64,000 nucleotides of DNA from Kuschelorhynchus macadamiae. Lineage: Eukaryota > Arthropoda > Insecta > Coleoptera > Curculionidae. Location: the NCBI GenBank assembly GCA_030620095.1, contig JAUTXW010001600.1:1818501-1882500 (forward strand). Direction: 5' to 3'. Each line of letters opens with the position of its first letter. The first letter of the stretch is position 1. This document shows positions 46,910 through 56,439 of the stretch, piece after piece. Under the pieces are notes generated by a model. The model did not search any database, was not told where the DNA came from, and was given only the letters and a program-made list of their open reading frames with translations. A program made the translations under genes and the position numbers.

Positions 46910-47320
46910 TTCCTTTTTTTTGTGCTAATGGGCTTCTGTTCTTTAATAGTATGATTTGTCAAATTGGTCTACACCCGGGGCTTAGTCACAGCTGGGGAGA
47001 CCCTTCCTGATGATTTACTCCTTATTCCAGTATGAAGACGTTATCCGTTGTGATGTCCGGATTTTCTACTGCATCTTCATTTCAACTGGTGCTTTTCGGG
47101 AGTATCACTGATATCACGAGATCATCTTTTCTTTCAAGCTATCCTCTTAGCTCTCTTATTCTCACCGCATAGCGGCCGTTACGCTAAAATTCTATGTAGA
47201 ATTGGGCAGACGAACTGGGTAGAATGCAGGAAAAATGCAACAAAACCTAACACGTGAAACCCCTTTATGGCAAAAACATAGAGGTGTGCCTACCACGAGG
47301 CGCTTCGAAAAATTGCCCTA
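46910..47320 (+). repeat. repeat unit 3
   Basis: Diverged. It retains TATCACTGATATCACGAGAT, TAGCGGCCGTTACGCTAAA and CCACGAGGCG. Confidence 0.8.
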
Positions 47321-47330
47321 GAAACGTTAT

Positions 47331-47834
47331 ATTAACACATATTTCCTGAGACTGGCTCTGACATTTTTGTGGTGGGAAAATGCTTTATTACTGTCATCCG
47401 CCATATAGATGTCAGTTGTCATTATTGTCAAGCTGCGAATTTTCGTTTATTCTTTGACTCGTCTACATTTCACATTTTCCTACGTCTAACTCGAGAATTG
47501 TAAAACATTGGCGTTTACGTTTAACTATTAAAAAATTAGCATCGTATCGCGTGTTGGTACTACTGGTTTTCGTATCTAGTTCTTGAGACTTTGTGGGAAA
47601 CTATTTCCGATTTTCTTTTGTGTCGTGCTCGTTTTATTAAGCCCATATTTATGTTTACTATTCCAGAGATGTGTTGAATTTAAAAAGTTTTTTGCATTGA
47701 AAGTCGGTCAAAAATACCACTTAAGCCCTATGTTTATTGGTTTTTGTATTTTGAACTTTCTAGTGTTACTACTTGAGTAATCGTCATACATCAGATAATT
47801 TAGTAACAAATAAGAACAACTTTTCTTCAGTAAA
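47331..47834 (+). promoter_or_regulatory. presumed eIF4A-III promoter and 5' UTR
   Basis: This is the only non-repeat sequence upstream of the eIF4A-III start. No TATA box stands out, as is common for housekeeping genes. The 5' UTR may include 47600-47834. The assignment rests on position only. Confidence 0.45.
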
Positions 47835-47973
47835 ATGGCTGCTAAAAATAGAAATGCCGCATTTGAGGATCTTTCGAACGTTGAATTTGAAACCAGTGAA
47901 GATGTGGAAGTTATTGATAAGTTTTCCAACATGCACCTTAGGGAAGAATTGACAAGGGGGATATATGCATATG
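47835..47973 (+). CDS. eIF4AIII: eIF4A-III exon 1
   Basis: ATG in AAAATGG. It encodes the N-terminal extension ([20 protein letters not shown] and on) up to GIYAYG. Donor GTGAGT. It ends one base into a Gly codon. Confidence 0.95.
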
Positions 47974-50900
47974 GTGAGTACTGCAGGCAGTGTACATCAC
48001 AATGTTCAAATACATTAGAAAGGACTAACTTATCTAGGTCACTGTTCAACCTTGTTCTTATAAACTTGACTTCTTTAACTGTCTTGTATTTGTTTTTGTT
48101 TTTTGTTGTATTAACATATATTCAGTTATAAAATGATCTATATTAAATTATCTGACAATATATTATTCATGGGTTTCAAAGCCTTTCTAAGTATACACTC
48201 TAGAGAAGCCCAGGTCTATAGGCTGAAAATATGCCACTGGATACAACATTAGTCATATGCTAAAAATTAATAATATTACTTTTTAGGATTTGAAAAACCA
48301 TCAGCTATCCAGCAGAGAGCTATAAAACCGATTATGAAGGGAAGGGATGTTATTGCGCAGGCTCAATCTGGTACTGGCAAAACTGCCACCTTTTCTATTT
48401 CTATACTACAGTCCCTTGATTTAACCATACGTGAAACACAAGTACTCTGCTTATCGCCAACCAGAGAATTGGCAGTACAGATTCAAAAAGTTATTTTGGC
48501 TCTGGGAGATTTTATGAATGTTCAGTGCCATGCCTGCATTGGTGGTACAAATTTGGGGGAAGACATCAGAAAATTGGACTATGGGCAACATGTAGTTAGT
48601 GGGACTCCAGGAAGAGTATATGGTAATTATTTGTAATTTAATTACCTTTTTTTTGTCAGTTCATAATTTATGGTTTGTCACGTAATTTTTATATTATATA
48701 TTTAAGTTTGACAGTGACATGTTCCTGGTGTGTTTAGTGTTACTTTATTTATTTTTTTTAAATAGTGTAGATGCTTTAAAGAAAAAACATAAAATTATAA
48801 CTTTAATGCAGTTAGGACTTGAGTTAGAAGATATTGTACATATTTTTTTATTTTCAGATATGATTCGTAGGAGGGCATTACGTACCAGAGCAGTAAAAAT
48901 GTTGGTGCTTGATGAAGCAGATGAAATGTTAAACAAGGGCTTTAAAGAACAAATTTATGATGTGTATAGATTTTTACCTCCATCCACACAGGTTGTTTTA
49001 ATTTCTGCCACTCTACCCCATGAAATTCTTGAAATTACATCTAAATTTATGACTGATCCTATTCGAATTTTGGTAAAACGTGATGAATTGACACTGGAGG
49101 GAATTAAGCAATTCTTTGTAGCTGTTGAAAGAGAAGAATGGAAATTTGATACACTCTGCGATTTGTATGACACATTGACTATAACCCAGGCGGTTATTTT
49201 CTGTAACACAAAGAGGAAAGTAGATTGGTTGACGGAAAAGATGAGAGAAAGCAACTTCACGGTGAGTGCTATGCATGGTGATATGCCTCAGAAAGAGAGA
49301 GATAATATTATGAAGGAGTTTAGATCTGGCCAAAGTCGAGTGCTCATCACTACAGATGTATGGGCGAGAGGTGTGTATGCAAATTTTAGAACATTCATTA
49401 TGTGAATTGGAAGTACCTGATAATAATACGAATATTTCTTTAAAATTCATTTCAGAATATAGAAAAAGTTATTAATATGATTGCCATTTATTACAAAACA
49501 ACTGTTAGGTTGCGTCATCAGCAATCTTCACTTTTAAATTTCTGCTACTGCCAAACTAGAGAAAAGTTTTATGGTTTCTTTAATAATCATTACATTTACC
49601 TTATATGTAAAGCTTAAATTGATTTTGTGTCACAGATACAGCACGGATTCTGTGTGGTCTATCACGAAAACCTTAAACCAGGTGTTCTGCAAATGCTTCT
49701 TTCCATTTTTGACATCTCACTGTATTGTTTTCATTTCAGATAAAAGACTTGTATGATGCTGACTACTGACACCTGAGGAATGTTATCTCTAAACCCTCTC
49801 CTCTGTTTTCTTAATTTTTATATTGGAAATACTCTGTCTTTTATTAGTGATTTAAATTATTTTCTTTTACTATTTTTTGAAGTACATTTACCTACATTCT
49901 AAGGATGTGCTTGGAAAGCTTTGTAAGTTAAAATTTGTCTGTTAAATTCTATTTTTCTAATAATAATTTAAATGGCAATGATAAGAATTTTGAGAATCTT
50001 TTAAAATTGTAATAGTTAAAAAAAGTTTAAGGTGTTTTAACTTTATTATTTCGTGAAGATTTTGTGGCTTCATCTTTGTTTCTTTATATTGCTGTTTCAG
50101 ACAAATGGTTGTTTTGTAACAATGTAATTAAAATGTGTTTTGGTGGTAAAGTTCTTTTTTCAGATGGATCTGTCTAAAGTCTATTTAAATTCAAGATAGA
50201 ATGCATGTAAACAAATGTATTGTTATTCCCATATGTGTGCCCTCTTCAAAGCCTCCAACTATGCTGTCTACTAACATTGAAACTGCCTGTACAGTAGAGC
50301 ACCCTGCTGTAAATCCAAATTGGGAGTCACTATAATCCTCTTCATTAATGTTATTTTTTAGCATTTCAAATATTTTTCCAAAAATTGGTAAGATAGAAAT
50401 AGGGAACTAGGAAATTTTTTAAATATAAAAAAATACCTAAATTATAAGGCCACGTGGTAATTAAACATATATTTAAAAAAAAATATCAATTTTATTGCCT
50501 CCCGACCGACAAAAGGCAATTAAAAAAGCCCCAAAATTTAAATGACGTCACCTGACCAAAAACGGGACGTGACGTCATTATGTATACGCGAAATCTAGCA
50601 ACAACAACAGGCGTCAATAGTCAAGCGGTCAGCCAAACGACATTTGTCTTTTTTGTGGTTATTGGACGACATTGACAGGGTTTTGTGATTTCAGTTTCTT
50701 TAGTCTCGTGTTTATTTTGTTAGTCGTTTGAAATGATCCATCTGCGCGCGAAATTTTAAAACTCTATTACAAAATAAGTGTTGATTTTTAAGGCGTTATA
50801 TTTTAGATATTTACTTTTTATATGTAAGAGAATACATTAATGTAATAAAAAAAATATGCAAGTTCCTTATTGGTCGGTAGTTTGATGGGTCAGCGCGTTC

Positions 50901-53900
50901 ACCTTTTTTAAAAATAAGAATCACTCTAGCAACCTTGAAGCAGTCTGGAAAAATACCTTGCTCAATGTATTTATTATAGAGTGTAGTTAGGGGTAGAATT
51001 AACAATTGTTGAGTTTTCTTAATGATTTCACTATTTAATACGTATATATCAGCAATTGATCCAATAAGTTATTCAGGAAAGTTACTATCAACATATTGTT
51101 TTACAGAGGCAGAACTTTAATAAAATAAAGGACCTTGATCCTCCCAAGAAGGCTGGCCCTGATGGAATTCCTACTATTCTATTGCAATGATGCTGTGAGT
51201 CATTGTCTCAGCCTCTATGTATATTTTTCAGAGATCCATTAATCTGGGTTCCATTCCTGAATTTTGGAACTTTTCTACCCTTTTGCCCATTTTTAAATCT
51301 GGTGATAAAAGTGATGTGGAGAACTACAGAGGTATTTCTTTACTTTCACGTATACCAAAGCTCTTTGAGGCAATTATTACCGATCATATATTTGAGTCTT
51401 TAAAACACTATATTTCGAGTATGCAACACGGTTTTGAGGCTGGCAAACAGATCTATGTTATTTACACTGACATTTTAAGGCTTTTGACAGTGTTTGCCAT
51501 CAGCTTCTGTTTTGGAAATTACAGCAAATTGGTTTTTGTGGAAAATATCTTGAGTGGATCAATCGTAGCCAGCAGGTCAACATATGTGGTTCAATTTCCA
51601 CGGAAATTCTTGAGACATCTGGTGTCCCGCAGGGTTCGCATGTTGGTCCAGTTTTGTTTCTGCTCTTTATATCTATATATTTCTATATCTTCTTTTGAAT
51701 GTGATCTTTTCCCCAGTCTTCTCAGGTTCTAATCCTCTTCAGTTTGATATGGAAAGGCTTGTCAAATGGTCTTAACATTCCGAAATGTACTTTATAGATA
51801 ATATAAGACTAAGTTGTTAGTTCTTTCATGAACCTAGACATTATTTTTGATAAAAATCTAACTTTTAATCTACATATTGATAACATTGTACTTAATCTAT
51901 ATGTATGTCTCCAAGGCATTTGATAGAGTAAATCATTGTATCCTAGTGAATAAGTTGAAAGCAATTGGCATTTTTGGTGGACTATTAGCTTTCTAGCTAT
52001 TTGACTGGGTGTACTCAGATAGTAAAAATCAAGAACTTTTTGTCTGACCCAATCAGGGTAACATCTGGTGTTCCTCAGGGCGCACATCTATACCTATGGA
52101 CGACATTACATATAAAATTGTAATTTCTTGTTATAGTTGGCGCATTACCTTTCTGGAATGACGTCACGCTGGTTTCAAATAACGTATTTCTTATATTATT
52201 TATATTTCAGCGATGATTCCTAACCTAAACGTATGCAGTGATGTAGATAGGAGGGGTGCGTTCAGCACTGGCTAAAGCGAATTTAAAATTGGCATTTTCT
52301 GTACAGAAAGCGCTGCAACTTGTCGAAAATGGCTGACAAAAAATTAACACTCTCATTGCCATAAAAAAACCCTCATTTTGCACACTTAATACAAAAATAA
52401 CTATTATAACTTCAAAAACTAAAATTATTTTGCAAATAAGACTTTACTAATATAACTTCTTTCATCTTAGTCTTATTCTTTGTTTGCAATGTAATAAATT
52501 GACGCCAGTTACCCATTTTCATCAAAATTATTTTAATTCTCAATTACAGACAATACTGAAAAAATATTAAGAAAAGGGGAATAACGAACGATGAATCCTT
52601 TACCTCCAGAATGTTTCAAAAACAAAAAGAGGTAAAAACAAAAATCACAGATTACTTAAAGAACAAAATAAGAGATATGATCTATTGCGTGTATGCTAAA
52701 AATGAATATGTTACAATGCAGACTTTGCTTTAAAAACTAAAAGAGAGAAATTAATGTATAACTAACTAACTTTAAAAATAAAAACTACTCCCCTTCACTG
52801 TCTTCAGAATCAGAACTAAATTCTTCATCGTCACTGCTGTCTTCGTCGGTACTAATTACAAGTGGCGCAATGTCTGAAGCATCACATATCTGTATTGTCT
52901 TCCAAGCTTCTTGGATTACCCTTTCTGTGTGGCTGACATAATTTTTCCAATGCTCTGAAGATACTTCATTTATCGCTTTTCCCACATGGCCAAAACTTCC
53001 GATGGTGTCCCCTTCAGACTAGCAATGTATTGGTCGTATTTCCTCTTACACTCAGACCATACCATTTCAATAGCATTAAATTGACAATGGTATGGAGGAA
53101 GTCTTAGTATTTTGTGGCCCAAAGGTTTCACATATTCGTCAAGGTAGAATGTTTTTTCAATGTTACAATTTTTTTCTACAATCCTCCATATTTCATCCTT
53201 CATGGCCCTCTCTGGGAAGTCAATGTTCTTTTCTTTTAACCATCCAATCAATCTCTGCTTTGTCCATGATTTTCTTGGAATATCCTCTAAAAGGCCGGAA
53301 TGATAGCTTGCGTTGTCCATCACTATCAAACTTTTTGGAGGAAGATTTGGTACCAGCTGATTTTTAAACCAATTTTCAAAATTTTGCTTGTTCATATTGT
53401 CATGATAATCTCCGCTTTTTAGTCCACTTTTAAATATTAAACTGGCCCCCTTAATAAATCCTTCCTTTGATCCAGCGTGAACTACAATATATCGATGACC
53501 TTCACTAGCTTTTTTAGAACTTGTAGACATAGTGTTATCCTGCCAGCTGTTTCTAAACGAACCTTTACTAAAAATCCAAGTCTCATCAATAAATACGGTG
53601 GTATAAGCAGCTTGTCCTAGATTTTGATTTTTGACATATTCCCTCAAGAAATTGATTCTCTTGTGGACGATGTGGGGCAAATCCATCAGGTATTTTCTAT
53701 TATTTGATTTCTTCCACCTAAAACCAATACTTTTTACGTATTTTCTTAGCGAGGTGATGGAAAAATTAAAATATTCATTTATCTCTTTTAGTTTTTTAAG
53801 CAAAGTCTGCATTGTAACATATTCATTTTTCGCATACATGAAGTAGATCGTATCTCTTATTTTGTTCTTTAAGTAATCTGTAATTTTTGTTTTTACCTCT

Positions 53901-55509
53901 TTTTGCTTTTGAGACATTCTGGAGGTAAAGGATTCATCGCTCGTTATTCCTCTTTTCTTAATATTTATGATTGTTGTATGGCTAAGTTTTGTTGCATTTG
54001 AAGCTCGTTCAATTATATTATCAGTTTGCGGAAGGATTCCATTTTTAGCTTGCTCTTTTTCCAATTGGAAAAAAGCCAAGATATTCAAAACTATTAGCTG
54101 TGATTGCTGATTATATCTTCGCGGCATCTTGCAAAAGTTTAAAAAGAATCACAACAAATCAATGTCAATTTTGACGAATATATTCTGAAAGACACATAAC
54201 CAAAACCGGCATTGACTGTTGTAAAGAAACGACAATGAGTTTTTTCAAAATGTTTTTGTCACTGTCAGTTAACATAAATCAAACAAAAATAACCAAAAAT
54301 GACGTCATTCCAGAAAGGTAATGCGCCAACTATATTTGCTGATGATATGAAGGTATTTTCTAGAGTTCACTCTGTTAATGATTGTGTGTTGATACAGGAG
54401 GATATTGATCGCCTGTCCCTATGGTGCCGCTGAAATAGTTTGTCTTTTAATGTGAGCAAATGCAAGGTCATGCAGTTTTTACATAGGAAAAGTCTTATTG
54501 ATTGTGACTATTGGATTGATAATTTTAGTTTAGAGAAAGTACAAATTATAAAGGATCTAGGTGTAACATTTGATAGGGAATTAAGTTTTAATAACCACAT
54601 TGAAATTATTGTAAATAAAGCCTTAGATGGGTTTTATGCAACATATACTTATGGATTTTAATAATATTAACTGTTTTAAGATATTATATTGTTCTTTGAA
54701 GATTGCTTAATGAATTTTTTCAAGAAAACTTTGCTTAAAAGTGCTTTTCGATGCTATTTTGCTTTTTAGTTTGCATTTCCTTATTCAAATTTTGTACTTT
54801 GTTGAAATCTTATATTGTTGGTGATGCTCTTTGTTTGTCTTTATTTGTAACTATCGTTTTCTCTTGTTTTTCTACATTTAATTTAATTTTAAACTATTTG
54901 ACTTCAAGAATATTTGTTATTCAGTTTTAAACTGTTATAATCTTGAGTGTTTTCTTATTTTCTTTACATGTATGTATTTTTTCTTTAATTTTATTTTTAT
55001 TCAGTTATCTATAAGTATTATTTTTTGCAAATGCATTTTTTGATTATGTTTTCTTATTGAAACTACCTTTGTCAACAAAATTATTTGATCCTAATTTTTT
55101 ACTTTTCCTTTGAAGGGCCACTTGTCCGATACTGCATCGGCTACATCCTTACATTAAAAAAAAAATATTAGAAGGCTTTACAGTGTTTATAGCATTCATA
55201 ATCTCACCTTCTAAATAAAGTAAAACTTTTTTATCTATGTATGTTTACATAATTTATTTAGATAACTACATTAAAATTAATTTTATTTTAGGTATCGACG
55301 TGCAACAGGTCAGTTTAGTAATCAACTACGATTTGCCGAATAATCGTGAGTTGTACATACACAGGATTGGTAGGTCAGGTCGATTTGGACGTAAAGGTGT
55401 AGCCATCAACTTCGTAAAATCAGATGACATCAGGATTCTTAGAGACATTGAACAGTACTATTCGACACAAATTGATGAAATGCCTATGAATGTGGCTGAT
55501 CTTATTTAA
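47835..55509 (+). CDS. eIF4AIII: eIF4A-III, DEAD-box RNA helicase of the exon junction complex, complete
   Basis: Exons 47835-47973, 48287-48622, 48858-49370 and 55292-55509 give 1206 nt, 401 codons plus TAA, all junctions in phase; Drosophila and human proteins are about 400-411 residues. Motifs in order: Q motif [11 protein letters not shown] (47-57), Walker A AQSGTGKT (72-79), PTRELA, TPGR, DEAD (177-180), SAT (208-210), [33 protein letters not shown] (353-360), and the end [11 protein letters not shown]. The C-terminus and the [14 protein letters not shown] segment are distinctive of eIF4A-III and not of translation factor eIF4A. It is the ATP-dependent RNA clamp of the exon junction complex in the nucleus. 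The last intron is 5.9 kb and full of transposons. Confidence 0.97.
48287..48622 (+). CDS. eIF4AIII: eIF4A-III exon 2
   Basis: Acceptor TTTTTAG, donor GTAATT. It carries the Q motif, Walker A, PTRELA, GG and TPGR motifs of RecA domain 1. Confidence 0.95.
48858..49370 (+). CDS. eIF4AIII: eIF4A-III exon 3
   Basis: Acceptor TTTTCAG, donor GTGTGT. It carries DEAD, SAT and most of RecA domain 2, ending in DVWARG. The upstream open frame from 48719 is intron read-through, not coding. Confidence 0.95.
49371..50219 (+). other. start of the large eIF4A-III intron, nothing recognised
   Basis: AT-rich. No coding motif or clear repeat was seen. Confidence 0.45.
50220..51110 (-). mobile_element. LINE RT fragment split by a ~465-bp insertion
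   Basis: The minus strand upstream part (51005-50870) reads [38 protein letters not shown]. The downstream part (50405-50225) reads [20 protein letters not shown] and [15 protein letters not shown]. These are consecutive RT blocks (NYRPIS / ILP.. / QFGF), so the host element is one RT gene interrupted between RPI and SIL. Confidence 0.8.
50405..50870. mobile_element. unidentified insertion within the LINE RT fragment
   Basis: The ends AGGGAACTAGGAAATTTT (left) and the complement of AAAATATGCAAGTTCCTT (right) form a poor inverted repeat. The interior is not coding. It carries GACGTCA at 50544, 50572 and nearby, and a GC-richer patch at 50500-50760 reading like promoter or 5' UTR sequence. Confidence 0.45.
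51111..51900 (+). mobile_element. LINE RT fragment A
   Basis: Frames give [58 protein letters not shown] and MQHGFEAGK, then the SGVPQGS block as [18 protein letters not shown] residues near 51620, and later a [19 protein letters not shown] block. The FADD segment is deleted and frames are broken. It is a jockey-type LINE. Confidence 0.8.
51901..52135 (+). mobile_element. LINE RT fragment B, left part (continues at 54331)
   Basis: [20 protein letters not shown] followed by [15 protein letters not shown]. The element is cut by the DD82E transposon just before the FADD motif, and resumes at 54331. Confidence 0.75.
52560..52750 (+). repeat. inverted partial copy of the transposase 5' region inside the element
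   Basis: AACGATGAATCCTTTACCTC through AATGCAGACTTTGCTT on the plus strand matches the minus strand of 53785-53970 (transposase residues about 55-115) with roughly 90-95% identity. The two pieces lie in opposite orientation about 1 kb apart, so a read-through transcript could fold into a hairpin. Confidence 0.9.
52785..54127 (-). pseudogene. DD82E transposase, one base from intact
   Basis: 385 codons from ATG 54127, then a frameshift and about 63 more codons to 52785. The N-terminal helix-turn-helix is near residues 35-58 ([20 protein letters not shown]). Catalytic residues: D181 in FIDETWIF, D271 in [10 protein letters not shown], and E354 in [11 protein letters not shown], with 82 residues between the second Asp and the Glu. 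From memory, an IS630-Tc1-mariner lineage with this spacing has been called Sailor; I could not check the name. The break is in a GAAAAGC run near 52975-52985, where one more A would rejoin AMWEK to the [18 protein letters not shown] frame and the acidic tail ([20 protein letters not shown]). All three catalytic residues are intact. Confidence 0.9.
54331..54670 (+). mobile_element. LINE RT fragment B, right part
   Basis: It starts [20 protein letters not shown], the RT catalytic Asp pair. Next come [32 protein letters not shown] and [10 protein letters not shown]. One in-frame TGA is present at 54431. Confidence 0.8.
54671..55291 (+). other. end of the large eIF4A-III intron, nothing recognised
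   Basis: T-rich sequence running to the exon 4 acceptor. There is no motif beyond the pyrimidine-rich tract. Confidence 0.45.
55292..55509 (+). CDS. eIF4AIII: eIF4A-III exon 4 and stop
   Basis: The acceptor TTTTATTTTAG ends at 55291. It encodes [17 protein letters not shown], the HRIGRSGR motif VI and the conserved tail. The start of translation is not here: the frame open from 55237 is intron. Confidence 0.95.
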
Positions 55510-55550
55510 GTCTTACATATAATTTTATTGCACTTCTAATATTGTATAAA

Positions 55551-55556
55551 AATAAA
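55551..55556 (+). terminator. eIF4A-III polyadenylation signal AATAAA
   Basis: AATAAA 42 bp after the stop codon, the first canonical signal downstream. Confidence 0.7.
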
Positions 55557-55599
55557 TGTAGTAGTTAATTTCTACTACCCTGAGTTCTGTTAATTATTG

Positions 55600-55965
55600 G
55601 ACATTTTTTTATTTAAAAATAATCTTAAATAGATATTTATTTGATATACTATTTTTTTTATATCATCATTTATTTATTTATTTTTTTATTTACTTATTAC
55701 GGGACATGCTCAATCCAAAAAACAGGTAAAATACATATAATTTATGATTATTTCTTATAAAGTAAGAAATAAAATATATAACGAAGAACACTGTCCAAAG
55801 TGTCATATATTCAGTAAGGATCCTCTAACCACCCGCAGAGAGGAACAGAATATGTCAACCGTGATCCTATTTGTGTTTGTCATCATTTTATTTATAGCAG
55901 AGTTCTGACCATATAAAGTTCTATGTTGTTCAGGAGAAAATGTATAGGTATCTCTCAGAATTCTA
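55600..55965. other. eIF4A-III 3' flank, (TTTA)-rich
   Basis: A short ATTTATTTATTTATTTT tract at 55666-55685. No gene. Confidence 0.45.
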
Positions 55966-55979
55966 GATGGAGCATGTAT

Positions 55980-56400
55980 ATTAATCTGACAAAGCAATTC
56001 AGGACTCTGCTGATAGCGAAAAAGAAAACAAAGAAAACCAATCAAGTGGATGGATTCACGTTGAAAGGCAAAAACGCAGTAAATTAAATCGCCCTCAACC
56101 AATTAGAGGCACAAATGTAAATATAAATTCACTTAATGCAGCAACAAAACCATCTTTAGTGTTTATCTCGGGACTTGATCCGAAAACTGAAGCAAAGGAT
56201 AGTTTAGAATACCTTAGAGCCAACCATCCAAGTGAGAACTATATCTGTGAGAAGATGAGGACCAGAAAGGAGCACATTCATAGTGCTTTTAAATTAATAG
56301 TACCTGCTAACCTACGAGAAGTTGTAATGTGAGCAGAACTATGGCCTCAGGGAGTCTGCATCAATAATTTTATGAATCTGCAGCGCCGAGCGCCCTTGGT
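55980..56400 (+). pseudogene. LINE ORF1 C-terminal part (gag-like)
   Basis: SDSEKENKENQSSGWIHVER, TKPSLVFISGLDPKTEAKDS, YICEKMRTRKEHIHSAFKLI and VPANLREVVM, then a stop, then ELWPQGVCINNFM. This is the pattern of RRM-like CTDs in LINE ORF1 (VSGLxP...CEKMxTR...SFKxxVP...WPxGVxxxxF). It is 5'-truncated, with a TGA near 56330. Confidence 0.7.
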
Positions 56401-56439
56401 AACCAAGCAGCTCGGAAGCCACTAGAAGCAAAAGATACC

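Larger units (their letters stand above)
45665..47330 (+). repeat. three tandem copies of an unrecognised ~600-bp repeat between HINT1 and eIF4A-III
   Basis: Anchor words recur at about 635 and 605 bp. AGATTGCCCTCCGTCC (45720), AGATTGCTCTCTGCCC (46355) and AAATTGGTCTACACCC (46960) mark the starts. GTTACGCTAATATTCTATGT recurs near the middle as one-mismatch forms at 46.55 and 47.18 kb. CACAGAGGTCTGC plus CACGAG(G)CG closes each unit near 46225, 46738 and 47310. A fourth, inverted copy lies at 30375-30840. The first copy starts with TTCCTGTTTAGCCTGTTACA. No ORF, poly-A tail or tRNA-type promoter box was seen, so the class is unknown. Copy 1 and the 30-kb copy are the most alike. Confidence 0.85.
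52136..54330 (-). mobile_element. DD82E mariner-superfamily transposon, young, perfect 31-bp TIRs
   Basis: The left end GTTGGCGCATTACC (52136) and the complement of the right end (54330) agree over 31 bp without mismatch, the inner part being the palindrome TGACGTCA. Both ends abut TATA (52132-52135 and 54331-54334), so the target duplication is TA or TATA. The insert holds one transposase gene (minus strand) and, near its 3' side, an inverted partial copy of that gene. It interrupts a LINE within the last intron of eIF4A-III. Confidence 0.93.

Noticed and set aside
48719..48857. Possible alternative start of a helicase before exon 3
   Set aside because: It is intron read-through; splicing at 48858 gives the conserved eIF4A-III sequence in phase.
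53092..53367. Plus-strand ORF of 91 codons in the DD82E element
   Set aside because: It is antisense to the transposase catalytic core and has no motif.
54440..54661. Independent small gene after the DD82E element
   Set aside because: It is the continuation of the LINE RT (FADD and downstream blocks).
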